A stretch of 37,685 bases of DNA, from the NCBI GenBank assembly GCA_045119215.1, contig JBGVDD010000040.1, positions 1 through 37,685 on the forward strand. The letters are read 5' to 3'. The stretch's first letter is position 1, and every line of letters begins with the position of its first letter. The notes beneath the pieces were generated by a model. It worked only from the letters and a program-made list of their open reading frames with translations. It was not told where the DNA came from and made no database searches. Shown here one piece after another: positions 16,622 through 24,070 of this stretch. The position numbers and the translations under genes are program-made. The DNA comes from RUG11237 sp045119215. GTDB taxonomy: Bacteria; Bacillota; Clostridia; Lachnospirales; Lachnospiraceae.

Positions 16622-19600
16622 GTGACGAAAGCTCCGACGGTAACAGCAAAGGTAACGAAAGAGCCGGAGATTTCTGGAAAACCTACAGTAGAAGTAACGA
16701 AAGAACCGGAGATTTCCAGAGAACCAACCGGAGAAGTAACCGTTACACCGGGAACGGAAGTGACAAAAGCACCTACCATAACACAAGCTCCGGAAACCCC
16801 ATCTGTAACCATTACAGAATCAGCAAAGGAGCCCACCAGTGAGCCGGGTGTTACCGAAGAGCCCCAGAAGCCTACGGAAGAGCCAGCTCTCACCAAAGAA
16901 CCTCAGAAGCCTACCAATGAGCCAAGTGTCACCAAAGCACCAGAACCAACAGATAATCCAATCCCCACAGCTACACCGGTTCCTACCCTTCCAATCGTGG
17001 GAGAAGTAAGAGACTTAGGGGAAAATGATATCTATTCAGATATTACCGGACCAAGAAGAGATGATGCAGATACTACAATTTATGACTGCATTTATTTTGG
17101 AAATTATCCTCAGTCAGATAACACCGGAGAAACTATGGAACCAATCAAATGGCGTGTGCTGTCTGTGAAAGGAACCGATGCTTTTGTGATGTCGGATTCC
17201 ATTCTGGATTATGTATCAAATTCCAATGATGTATGGGAGAACAGTCAGTTGCGTAGCTGGTTAAATGGCTATGGAAGTTCATCAAACAGCCAAGGCTATG
17301 ATTACACAGAAGACAATTTTATTGACAGGGCATTTACCAAAGAAGAGCAGGATGCCATTATGACATCTGATATACAGATAGAGGTAAACAATTCATCCTC
17401 TAGCTCCATGAATCAAAAGGAGTGGAGTGTAAGCCAGGATAAGGTTTACCTGTTATCATCCGAGGATTTGGTAGATACTTTTTATGGATTTACCTATAGT
17501 CTGGACATAAACGATAAATGTAGGGAATGCTATTACTCTCCTTATGCGAGTCCATATAATGTTGTAGTATGTGAAAAAAGAGGAAACTGTTTTCTTTTGG
17601 ATTGGAAAGGTGGTAATAAGTATGGAGTCTGCCCAGTATTACATCTGGATTTATCCAAGGAAGAACTGTGGACAGCAGCAGGACAGGTGCGTGTGGAAAA
17701 GAATGAAAATACATCTGATATGTCAAATATCACCATTATGCATCCGGGAGACACCAAAGAATTTTCTACAGAAGGAAAAAGTATTTTAACCTATAAGGTG
17801 TATGAGTATTCCACAGGATATACCTATGGATTAGGAAACAGTTCTGATATACATCCTTTCAGTGAAGCAGAAAGCTTTACCGTGGAAAAGACAGGAAAAG
17901 ATACCATAACCGTTGGCATACCTGAGGCTTATACCGGAAGTGGATTGAAAAAACAGTTGTGCATTACCATAATAGATCAGGATGAAAAGGAATATACATA
18001 TGATCTTGTTATATGGATGCTGGCAGATGGCTTTGCCTACAATGTATGCGATGGGGAAGCCGTGGTACTAGAGTACGTGGGAGAGGATAAGAACAAAATC
18101 AAAGAATTATCCATTCCCTCAACACTGGGAGAGGTTCCGGTGTCAAAAGTTGCTTCAGGATTTTTGGAGTGTAATGAATTGGTACGCATCAAAGCGGCAG
18201 AAGGTATCAGAGAAATTAATGTAAAAAATCCATACCTCACTTATTATGATAAAAATACGGAAGACAGGAAGAACAAAAAGTACCAAAAGATGACGGTTCC
18301 CGCTACCATACAGAACATTAGTGCTTATGTGAAAGAAATAGAATTTGCAGATGGAACGACAGAAGTGCCAGCCAATGTATGTCAGGATGTAGCAGGGCTT
18401 GTGAAGGTAGGTATTCCGGAATCAGTTACTGCCATAGGAGATAATGCATTTAAGAATCAGACCTCATTGACGATGACAGAGTTGCCAGAGCAGGTAACTT
18501 CTTATGGGGCTTATTCGTTCTATCAATGTAATGTTATCCTTGATAAGTTTCCGGAGGGAATAAAAAATGTGGGAGACTGTGCCTTTGAAGGATGTCAGAT
18601 GACAGCAAGCAAATTGCCGGAAAACATAGAGAATATTGGGAAACGGGCATTTTATGATTGTGCTCTTACCATAAATGAACTGCCATCTAATCTTGTAACT
18701 ATTGGTAAAGATGCATTTTATGGTTCTACCTTGGCAGATACTTTGACGGTACCACCATCGTTGAAAGAATGTATTGCATTAAACGGAATCAAAAAAATTG
18801 TTCTTGCAGAGGGAAGAACCAGTATTGATGGAACATTGCTGGCAGGTGTTACAAGTATAGAAGAATTAATCTTGCCAAGAACATTGACTACGATTACTGG
18901 TTCTAATGTCTTTAAAGACTGTAAGAATGTAAAAGAGCTGTTTTTACCTAACACAATTGAAAGTATTACGGCATCTTGGAATTCGGGAGCTTTAAGAGAA
19001 TGTCCAATTCGAAAGATTATCTTTGAAGATGGCTGGGAAAGTATCCCAGCGTATATGTTTTATTACAGTGAAGCACTGGAAGAGGTCGTATTACCTGACA
19101 GCATTACAAGGATTGAAGGTTATACTTTTGCATGGACAGGGTTAAAATCACTTAAATTGCCTGCCAATATGAGCTATTTAGGAGACAGTGCTTTTGGTTT
19201 CTGTAGACAACTTGAAAAGGTAACTGTCCCGGCAACGGATAATATAGAAACTACAATCAATGGAGTATTTGGGGCGGCGCATATTAAGACGGTAGAGTTT
19301 GAAGATGGAATCACCAAAATTCCTTCATATTTCTTTGATAACGCAGGGGTAGAAGAGTTAATATTACCTGACAGTATTACAAGGATAGGAAATTTCGCTT
19401 TTAAAAGTGCAGAAATCAAAACTCTGAGATTGCCTGCCAATATAAGCTATTTAGGAACGTATTCCTTTGCATTTTGCAGTAACCTTGAAAAGATTATATT
19501 CCCTGCAGGGCTAGATACGCTGGAAGCCAGTGGCTGGGGGGCTTTTAGCGGAACCGAATTTAAAACAGTTGAATTTGAAATTGGAGTCACAAAAGTTCCG

Positions 19601-21055
19601 GATGATATATTGACGAATAGTGATGTGGAGGAAGTCATCCTGCCGGATACAGTGAAAGAAATCGGTGCCCGTTCCTTTTGGGGCTGCAAGTCCCTAAAAT
19701 CCATTTCTCTGCCGGAGGGCTTGGAGACCCTTGGTCAATACTGCTTTAGAAATTGTGAGGGTTTGGAAGAAATTACTATTCCCAGTACACTGAAACAAGT
19801 GGGTGGAGCTCTGGGACCTTCTTTTGAGAATAGCGGTCTGAAGAAAGTAACTTTTGCAGAGGGAATCACAGGAATTCCATCCTCCATATTTACAGGTGCC
19901 AGCAAACTTACAGAGGTAGTATTACCGGAATCCATGAAAGTGATTAGCGCTTATGCTTTTACGAAATGTAGTTCTCTGGAAACCATTCATTTGCCGGAAA
20001 GTCTGCTCAGTATTGGAACCAGTGCATTTGAGGGCTGTACCTCTTTAAAGGAAATCACGATTCCAAAGGGAGTCACTAGTATTGGGGATGGACTTATGGG
20101 ACCTGCATTTGAAAACACAGGAATTGAGACGGTATATTTTGAGGAAGGAACAACAGTCATACCGGCAGATGCATTTAACAATTGTAAAACTTTGAAATAT
20201 GTGGTGCTACCATCTACTGTGGAAGAGATTGGAGGACGTGCATTCTTTTACTGTGAAAATTTGGAGAGCATTACAATTCCAAATGGGGTAAAAAAATTAG
20301 GAGAGTATGCCTTCGGCTATACCACCTCATTAAAGACAATTGTACTTCCAAAGTCTCTGGTGAAGTATGGTGACCCTCTTGTAGGACCTTCTTTTGAGGG
20401 AAGTGGTCTGGAGACAGCTGTTTTGGAAGAAGGAACCACGAAGGTGTTTGAGGGTTCATTCATGAATTGTGAACATCTTACTTCCATACAGATTCCAGAT
20501 ACCGTTACCGGCATTGAAAACCGTGCATTCTGGGGTTGCAAAGCAATGACAGAGTTTACCATTTCACCTTACATCACATCCTTAGGGGAGGCAGTATTTT
20601 ATGACAGTGGTATCAGCAAGATTTCTATTCCTGCCACAGTAAAGTCCTGTGGAAGTATGGCATATAGTGCTTTTGATGGAGAGAATATCAAGGAAGTTAC
20701 TTTGGAGGAGGGATTTGAAGAAATCTATCCCGGTATGTTTGCAGTTTGTAATGGTCTTACCAAGGTAAATTGTCCAAGCACACTGCGAAAAATTGGAGAT
20801 AATGCATTTAACTCCTGCGGTGCATTGCCAAGCTTTGAAGTGCCGGATGGTGTTACCAGTATTGGAGTATTTGCGTTTGCAGATTGTAATAGTATGACAA
20901 GTATTGTGATACCGGCAAGTGTTACAAGTATCGATGATTCTGCATTTAATAAAATTGCAGACCAAAATGCACCATATCCTACCATTATTACAACACAGGG
21001 TTCTACAGCTCATACGTTTGCAGTAGGAAAGAATATTCCATTTACTTGTAATTGA
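16622..21055 (+). CDS. Giant DUF6273 and BspA-type leucine-rich repeat surface protein, lacking its own signal
   Basis: This 1477-residue frame is built as a surface adhesin. Residues 1-120 are a Thr/Pro/Glu-rich stalk with repeated VTKEPEIS and EEPQKPT-like units. Residues about 150-350 carry a DUF6273-like domain (CIYFGNYPQSD, EPIKWRVLS, SQLRSWLNGYG, VYLLSSEDL). Residues 355-470 form a beta-rich linker. From about 480 to 1455 runs a long array of BspA-type LRR_5 repeats with the pattern IPxxVTSIGxxAFxxCxxL, ending in GSTAHTFAVGKNIPF. The initiator is a GTG with no convincing ribosome site, and no signal peptide is present. The missing signal lies in the preceding short frame. Such repeats often bind host or bacterial surface ligands; no ligand can be inferred here. 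Confidence 0.8.
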   Translation: MTKAPTVTAKVTKEPEISGKPTVEVTKEPEISREPTGEVTVTPGTEVTKAPTITQAPETPSVTITESAKEPTSEPGVTEEPQKPTEEPALTKEPQKPTNEPSVTKAPEPTDNPIPTATPVPTLPIVGEVRDLGENDIYSDITGPRRDDADTTIYDCIYFGNYPQSDNTGETMEPIKWRVLSVKGTDAFVMSDSILDYVSNSNDVWENSQLRSWLNGYGSSSNSQGYDYTEDNFIDRAFTKEEQDAIMTSDIQIEVNNSSSSSMNQKEWSVSQDKVYLLSSEDLVDTFYGFTYSLDINDKCRECYYSPYASPYNVVVCEKRGNCFLLDWKGGNKYGVCPVLHLDLSKEELWTAAGQVRVEKNENTSDMSNITIMHPGDTKEFSTEGKSILTYKVYEYSTGYTYGLGNSSDIHPFSEAESFTVEKTGKDTITVGIPEAYTGSGLKKQLCITIIDQDEKEYTYDLVIWMLADGFAYNVCDGEAVVLEYVGEDKNKIKELSIPSTLGEVPVSKVASGFLECNELVRIKAAEGIREINVKNPYLTYYDKNTEDRKNKKYQKMTVPATIQNISAYVKEIEFADGTTEVPANVCQDVAGLVKVGIPESVTAIGDNAFKNQTSLTMTELPEQVTSYGAYSFYQCNVILDKFPEGIKNVGDCAFEGCQMTASKLPENIENIGKRAFYDCALTINELPSNLVTIGKDAFYGSTLADTLTVPPSLKECIALNGIKKIVLAEGRTSIDGTLLAGVTSIEELILPRTLTTITGSNVFKDCKNVKELFLPNTIESITASWNSGALRECPIRKIIFEDGWESIPAYMFYYSEALEEVVLPDSITRIEGYTFAWTGLKSLKLPANMSYLGDSAFGFCRQLEKVTVPATDNIETTINGVFGAAHIKTVEFEDGITKIPSYFFDNAGVEELILPDSITRIGNFAFKSAEIKTLRLPANISYLGTYSFAFCSNLEKIIFPAGLDTLEASGWGAFSGTEFKTVEFEIGVTKVPDDILTNSDVEEVILPDTVKEIGARSFWGCKSLKSISLPEGLETLGQYCFRNCEGLEEITIPSTLKQVGGALGPSFENSGLKKVTFAEGITGIPSSIFTGASKLTEVVLPESMKVISAYAFTKCSSLETIHLPESLLSIGTSAFEGCTSLKEITIPKGVTSIGDGLMGPAFENTGIETVYFEEGTTVIPADAFNNCKTLKYVVLPSTVEEIGGRAFFYCENLESITIPNGVKKLGEYAFGYTTSLKTIVLPKSLVKYGDPLVGPSFEGSGLETAVLEEGTTKVFEGSFMNCEHLTSIQIPDTVTGIENRAFWGCKAMTEFTISPYITSLGEAVFYDSGISKISIPATVKSCGSMAYSAFDGENIKEVTLEEGFEEIYPGMFAVCNGLTKVNCPSTLRKIGDNAFNSCGALPSFEVPDGVTSIGVFAFADCNSMTSIVIPASVTSIDDSAFNKIADQNAPYPTIITTQGSTAHTFAVGKNIPFTCN

Positions 21056-21069
21056 TTTCATAAGAAAAT

Positions 21070-21100
21070 TGTATCTGTTCAGTTCTTCTGAACAGATACA
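21070..21100. repeat. Hairpin repeat (GTATCTGTTCA family), copy 1
   Basis: A 13-bp perfect stem pairs 21070-21082 with 21088-21100 around TTCTT. The core GTATCTGTTCA ... TGAACAGATAC recurs at 34633-34661. It lies just after the leucine-rich gene and may also help terminate transcription, although the downstream tract is AAAATTTTAT rather than a pure T-run. Confidence 0.7.
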
Positions 21101-21244
21101 GAAAATTTTATCTCCTGTCATGATTTTGTGATTGGAGATATTTGGAAGTTAAGGAAGCAAACAAATTAAAATTACATAATGAACTGTCAGATTAGCGTTT
21201 GAAAAATGTGAAGTGGCAGTCTTGAGAAAAAGGAGGGTAAGACC

Positions 21245-21544
21245 ATGAAGAGAATAAAAAAGGCGATAGCAGTAACTGTTGTAACAGCGATTCTGTCAGC
21301 AAGCGGGGATATGACAAGTGTGCTGGAGGCAGGGGAGATAACAGACTCAAATATTATGTCAGAGACTGTGAACAGTAGTGAGGGTGATTTTGAAATCAAC
21401 AATGGTATACTGGAAAAGTACAATGGAAATGATACGGAAGTAATAGTGCCGGATGGCGTGAAAGAAATTGCTTTGTTTGCTTTTAAAAATTGCAGTAGTT
21501 TAACCAGTATAGGTCTGCCGGAAAGTCTGGAGTATATAGATTAA
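21245..21544 (+). pseudogene. Truncated BspA-type leucine-rich protein with signal peptide
   Basis: This 99-residue frame starts at ATG 21245 after AAAAGGAGGG and has a signal peptide (MKRIKKAIAVTVVTAILSAS). It is followed by an acidic stretch and the start of a BspA domain: FEINNGILEKYNGND, then a first repeat VPDGVKEIALFAFKNC and SLPESL-like GLPESLEYID, where it stops. Family members normally continue for hundreds of residues. The stop lies 10 bases before a dispersed hairpin repeat, so the gene was probably cut short by insertion or deletion there. It may still be translated as a secreted stub. Confidence 0.65.
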
Positions 21545-21553
21545 ATAAGACTC

Positions 21554-21586
21554 GGGGACGTTCCTTTTGTCACAAGGAGTGTCCCC
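21554..21586. repeat. Dispersed hairpin with GGGGAC/GTCCCC ends
   Basis: GGGGAC (21554-21559) pairs with GTCCCC (21581-21586), and TCCTT (21562-21566) pairs with AAGGA (21574-21578), around TTGTCAC. A second TGTCACA follows at 21588. It sits exactly between two truncated surface genes. From general experience, similar GGGGACGTTCC-type hairpins are common in clostridial genomes. There is no T-run, so it is not a clear terminator. Confidence 0.6.
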
Positions 21587-21615
21587 TGTCACAAGTGAAG
21601 ATAAGGAGGGAAACT

Positions 21616-21990
21616 ATGAAGAGACGAAAAAAGGCAGTAGCCATTTGCCTAATATTTGCTATGTGTATCAGCTATTTGCCAGCCATGACCATGAGCAGCA
21701 TGGCAGGAGAAAAACAAACTATCACGCTGAATGTAAAGTCCAAATCTCTGACCGTAGGGCAAAAGTATCAGCTTAGCGTAGGCAAGGTAAGCCATGGCAA
21801 TATTGGCAAAGAGGTGAAATGGAAAAGTAGCAACAGCAAGGTGGCAGAGGTAAGCGACAAGGGAAAGGTATCTGCAAAGAAAGCCGGAACTGCCACTATT
21901 ACAGCAGTGAGCAAAACAAATAGCAAGATAAAAGCTACTTGTAAAATCAGAGTATATAAAAAGGTGAAAAGTATTTTATTGAAGAAATAG
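21616..21990 (+). CDS. Secreted Big2 (bacterial Ig-like) protein fragment
   Basis: ATG 21616, with AAGGAGGG 6-13 bases upstream, starts a 124-residue protein. It has a signal peptide (basic MKRRKKAVAIC, hydrophobic core, cut likely after SMAG) and one Big2 domain: LNVKSKSLTVGQKYQLSV, EVKWKSSNSKVAEVSDKG, KVSAKKAGTATITAVS. It ends IRVYKKVKSILLKK. Big2 domains are usually spacers at the front of larger surface proteins. The next frame, one base back, opens at 21960 and encodes a WG-repeat-like C-terminal region, so this is probably the front half of a broken gene rather than a complete small protein. Confidence 0.65.
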   Translation: MKRRKKAVAICLIFAMCISYLPAMTMSSMAGEKQTITLNVKSKSLTVGQKYQLSVGKVSHGNIGKEVKWKSSNSKVAEVSDKGKVSAKKAGTATITAVSKTNSKIKATCKIRVYKKVKSILLKK

Positions 21991-22628
21991 ACAGCGAAAC
22001 CAATGGATATCGATATGAATATATAAGGTTGGACGGAACTGTGTTGTATGACTCTGGAGAAATGCAATTAGGTAGTGCTTGTTACATATATGATATCAAT
22101 GGGACAGAGAACTATAAGATTGATATGAATAGTCTTTGTAAGTATGCAGGTTTTACAGGAGAATACAATTGGAAAATTAACGGAATGAATAAGGAAGGAA
22201 ATATGTGTCTTAGCTACAAAACCCTCATGAGTGTCAGTATCAGCAAAGAAGAGAAAACAAAAACATATTTGATTGACCTTTCCAAGCTAGAAGAGAGGTT
22301 GAATGAGGAGTTGATGACAGAAACAGTGTTCCCCGAGGGTTCGATTATAGCAGAAGGGGAATATATAGAACCATCCGATGAAAAATACTGGTTGTACTCT
22401 GCCAATGGAGAGTGGGGTTATATAGATTCTGAGGGAAATATAAAAGCAACCTACGATGATGCTTGTGGATTTGTGAATGGGAGAGCAATGGTTATTATTG
22501 ATGGACAGGCACATTTTATTGATGAAGATTTTCAGATAAGTGAGGATAGTGTACCCGCATATGCCGTTAGAACAGCAGGGGATGTTTTCAAAATTGACAC
22601 ACCTGACGGAAGAATCATAGTGTATTGA
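21960..22628 (+). pseudogene. WG-repeat-like C-terminal fragment, front end out of frame
   Basis: The frame opens after a stop at 21957-21959 and runs to TGA 22626-22628. It starts KGEKYFIEEIDSETNG and continues YEYIRLDGTVLYDSGE, YSANGEWGYIDSEGNIKATY and FVNGRAMVIIDGQAHFIDED, matching the WG-repeat style (short beta blocks with W/G-Y-I-D-x-x-G). There is no ribosome site or signal peptide, and the first usable start (TTG 22029) would cut a beta block. It overlaps the end of the Big2 frame by 31 bases in the -1 phase, as expected for a one-base deletion or a fusion junction. Confidence 0.6.
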
Positions 22629-22634
22629 TTTTGT

Positions 22635-22661
22635 GAGCCAGGGAACCAGGTTCCCTGGCTC
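22635..22661. repeat. 13-bp perfect palindrome after the WG fragment
   Basis: GAGCCAGGGAACC (22635-22647) and GGTTCCCTGGCTC (22649-22661) form a near-perfect palindrome with one central base. In RNA the tip would open to CCAGG. No T-run follows, so it may be a processing or repeat element more than an intrinsic terminator. Confidence 0.55.
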
Positions 22662-22708
22662 GAATATTACAAAATAATTACAAATAATAAAAATTATTTA
22701 AAAAATTA

Positions 22709-22737
22709 TTGACATTAGGTAAAAAAGATGTTATATT
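22709..22737 (+). promoter_or_regulatory. Near-consensus SigA promoter of a putative small RNA
   Basis: TTGACA (22709-22714), 17-base spacer, TATATT (22732-22737). Transcription would start near 22744. No protein frame with a ribosome site lies within the following 170 bases, so the product is likely non-coding. Confidence 0.8.
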
Positions 22738-22743
22738 TATTTT

Positions 22744-22915
22744 GCTGTACAAGAGAGGACAAATTTCAGGACGGAAAAGAAATTTGAAATCTCGATATTA
22801 TACCTTTTTTATATAGTAAATTTATTCCCCCAAGTAAATTTACTACTCCCCCTCATTATTATTATATAGTTTTTGTGAAAAGAGCGAGACTGCTAAGCGG
22901 TTTCGCTCTTTTCGC
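22744..22915 (+). ncRNA. Putative small RNA with exposed C-rich loops
   Basis: Three hairpins are visible. The first pairs CAAATTTC 22760-22767 with GAAATTTG 22779-22786. The second pairs 22814-22824 with 22835-22845 (11 bp) and has the loop TTCCCCCAAG. The third is a long terminator-like stem from GAAAAGAGCGA 22877-22887 to the TCGCTCTTTTC side ending 22913, with the T-run inside the descending arm. A second unpaired CTCCCCCTC lies at 22846-22854. C-rich loops of this kind are used by Gram-positive trans-acting RNAs to bind G-rich ribosome sites. It was not matched to a known RNA family; not 6S-, SRP- or tmRNA-like by eye. Exact ends and function are inferred. Confidence 0.55.
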
Positions 22916-22924
22916 GTGGCGAAT

Positions 22925-23105
22925 AGTAACTTGATAGTTACAGTAACAATTGATAAAAAAAGAGAGACTTGATTTTTCAAGTCCCTCAGGTTATAATCAA
23001 CTTAGAAAGGTTATCGGATGCATCATCCGGTTGCCCTCAGTAAAAATTAGAATGTTAAAGAAATAGCATCCAACTTCTCAGGGCAGGATGCTATTTCTTT
23101 TTGTT
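22925..23105 (+). ncRNA. Second structured RNA-like element ending in a terminator
   Basis: Downstream of the first RNA, this protein-free stretch contains GACTTGA paired with TCAAGTC (about 22966-22983), CGGATG paired with CATCCG around CAT (about 23015-23029), and a strong final hairpin. CCCTCAG occurs twice (22983-22989 and 23034-23040). TGCCCT (23032-23037) is complementary to AGGGCA (23080-23085) in the terminator loop, allowing a pseudoknot. It could be a riboswitch-like leader, an independent RNA (weak TTGATA-17-TAAAAA upstream, TTGATA at about 22932) or part of the preceding transcript. No known class was recognised. Confidence 0.45.
23057..23105 (+). terminator. Terminator of the second structured element
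   Basis: A 15-bp perfect stem pairs 23057-23071 with 23086-23100 around a 14-base loop, with TTTCTTTTTGTT at the 3' side. It stops transcription 270 bases before the next gene, which appears to have its own promoter. Confidence 0.8.
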
Positions 23106-23167
23106 AAAATGATTGTCTATGTGAATACTATATAAAAATACTATTGGTTTTATGGAGGAAGGATTGA

Positions 23168-23196
23168 TTGATGTATGAAAAGTGGGATTGTATATA
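23168..23196 (+). promoter_or_regulatory. Candidate promoter of the TRIC-family gene
   Basis: TTGATG (23168-23173), 17-base spacer, TATATA (23191-23196). The leader to the next gene would be about 170 bases. The remaining stretch 23106-23373 is very A-rich, and nothing else convincing is seen in it apart from a Lys/Arg-rich open frame lacking a start. Confidence 0.4.
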
Positions 23197-23373
23197 AAAA
23201 ATAATACATTTTAGTAGAAGAAATAAATTATATAAAAGAAAAAAGATTGAGAATCTTAGCAAAATACAGTATGATAGAGTTCGTAGTAAAAAACGTGACA
23301 GAAAAAGCATGAAATTAAAACAATCATTACAGCAGGGAAAAAAATCTAAAGTAAGCATTACAGGAAAGAAATT

Positions 23374-24045
23374 ATGAAAGATATAGATATTGAAATTATA
23401 ATTTTAATTATGGAACTGATTGGCACCATTGCGTTTGCATCATCCGGTGCCATCCTGGCAATCAAAAAAAATATGGATTTATTTGGTGTAAATGTAATGG
23501 CGTTAATTACAGCAGTGGGAGGCGGAGGAATTCGGGATATTATTATTGGGAATCTGCCCCCTATGATGTTTCGGGATTCTATTTATGTGATGGTGGCGCT
23601 GTTTACTGCAAATGTAATCTTTTTGGTGCTATATATATATCAGAACAGGGAGTCCAGTGAAAAGTTTGCTGCACTGTACGATAATGTCATGCTATGGTCT
23701 GATGCAGCAGGACTGGCTGTGTTTACTATTACAGGAATCAATACGGGAATCCAACAGGGATTTAGAGAAAACGGCTTTTTGCTGGTGGTATTGGGAGTCC
23801 TTACCGGTGTAGGTGGAGGTATCATCAGAGATATTATGGCAAATGAAAAACCTTATGTTCTGGTCAAACACTTTTATGCATGCGCATCTGTATGTGGTGC
23901 AGTTACCTTTGTTCTTCTGTATGGGAAGATGAAGTTTTCCATTGTAACACTGTTAAGCTTTAGTGTGACAATGCTGTTGCGTATACTGGCATTTAAATAT
24001 CGATGGAATTTACCTCGAATAAGAAATATGAATGGTGACTACTAA
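23374..24045 (+). CDS. TRIC/UPF0126 family membrane protein
   Basis: This 223-residue protein has about seven membrane helices arranged as two repeats. Each repeat has the family glycine motif: VGGGGIRDIIIG near residue 50 and VGGGIIRDIMA near 150, with KxxP/E-like KPYVLVKHFYA after the second. Bacterial UPF0126 (YicG-like) proteins are homologous to trimeric intracellular cation channels and are thought to conduct monovalent cations; the physiological role is not established. The start ATG follows ACAGGAAAG. It is followed by the EamA transporter, probably in the same transcript. Confidence 0.9.
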   Translation: MKDIDIEIIILIMELIGTIAFASSGAILAIKKNMDLFGVNVMALITAVGGGGIRDIIIGNLPPMMFRDSIYVMVALFTANVIFLVLYIYQNRESSEKFAALYDNVMLWSDAAGLAVFTITGINTGIQQGFRENGFLLVVLGVLTGVGGGIIRDIMANEKPYVLVKHFYACASVCGAVTFVLLYGKMKFSIVTLLSFSVTMLLRILAFKYRWNLPRIRNMNGDY

Positions 24046-24070
24046 ACAGATACGGAAAGGAAGAGAAGAA

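Noticed and set aside
16560..16622. Classical programmed -1 frameshift signal joining the two frames
   Set aside because: The tract has no canonical A-AAA-AAG heptamer in the right phase, and no clear downstream stimulatory hairpin was seen. Slippage mutation or sequence error is more likely, although single-codon slippage on AAA is not excluded.
16519..16842. 107-residue basic frame overlapping the signal fragment and stalk
   Set aside because: It is the third reading frame of the low-complexity Thr/Pro/Glu stalk; the Ser/Asn/Arg-rich output and absence of a ribosome site point to a shadow frame.
18300..21000. Regularly spaced repeats that could suggest a CRISPR or tandem DNA repeat
   Set aside because: The repeats are at protein level (LRR_5 units) and diverged at DNA level; there are no constant repeats with unique spacers.
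20582..21121. 179-residue Cys-rich open frame antisense to the leucine-rich gene
   Set aside because: Its periodic Cys residues mirror the LRR repeat codons on the other strand; there is no ribosome site or recognisable fold.
23207..23373. Lys/Arg-rich open frame upstream of the TRIC gene (RSKKRDRKSMKLKQ)
   Set aside because: The stretch is A-rich, which favours Lys/Arg codons by chance. There is no ATG or ribosome site at the front, and it is not similar to anything recognised.
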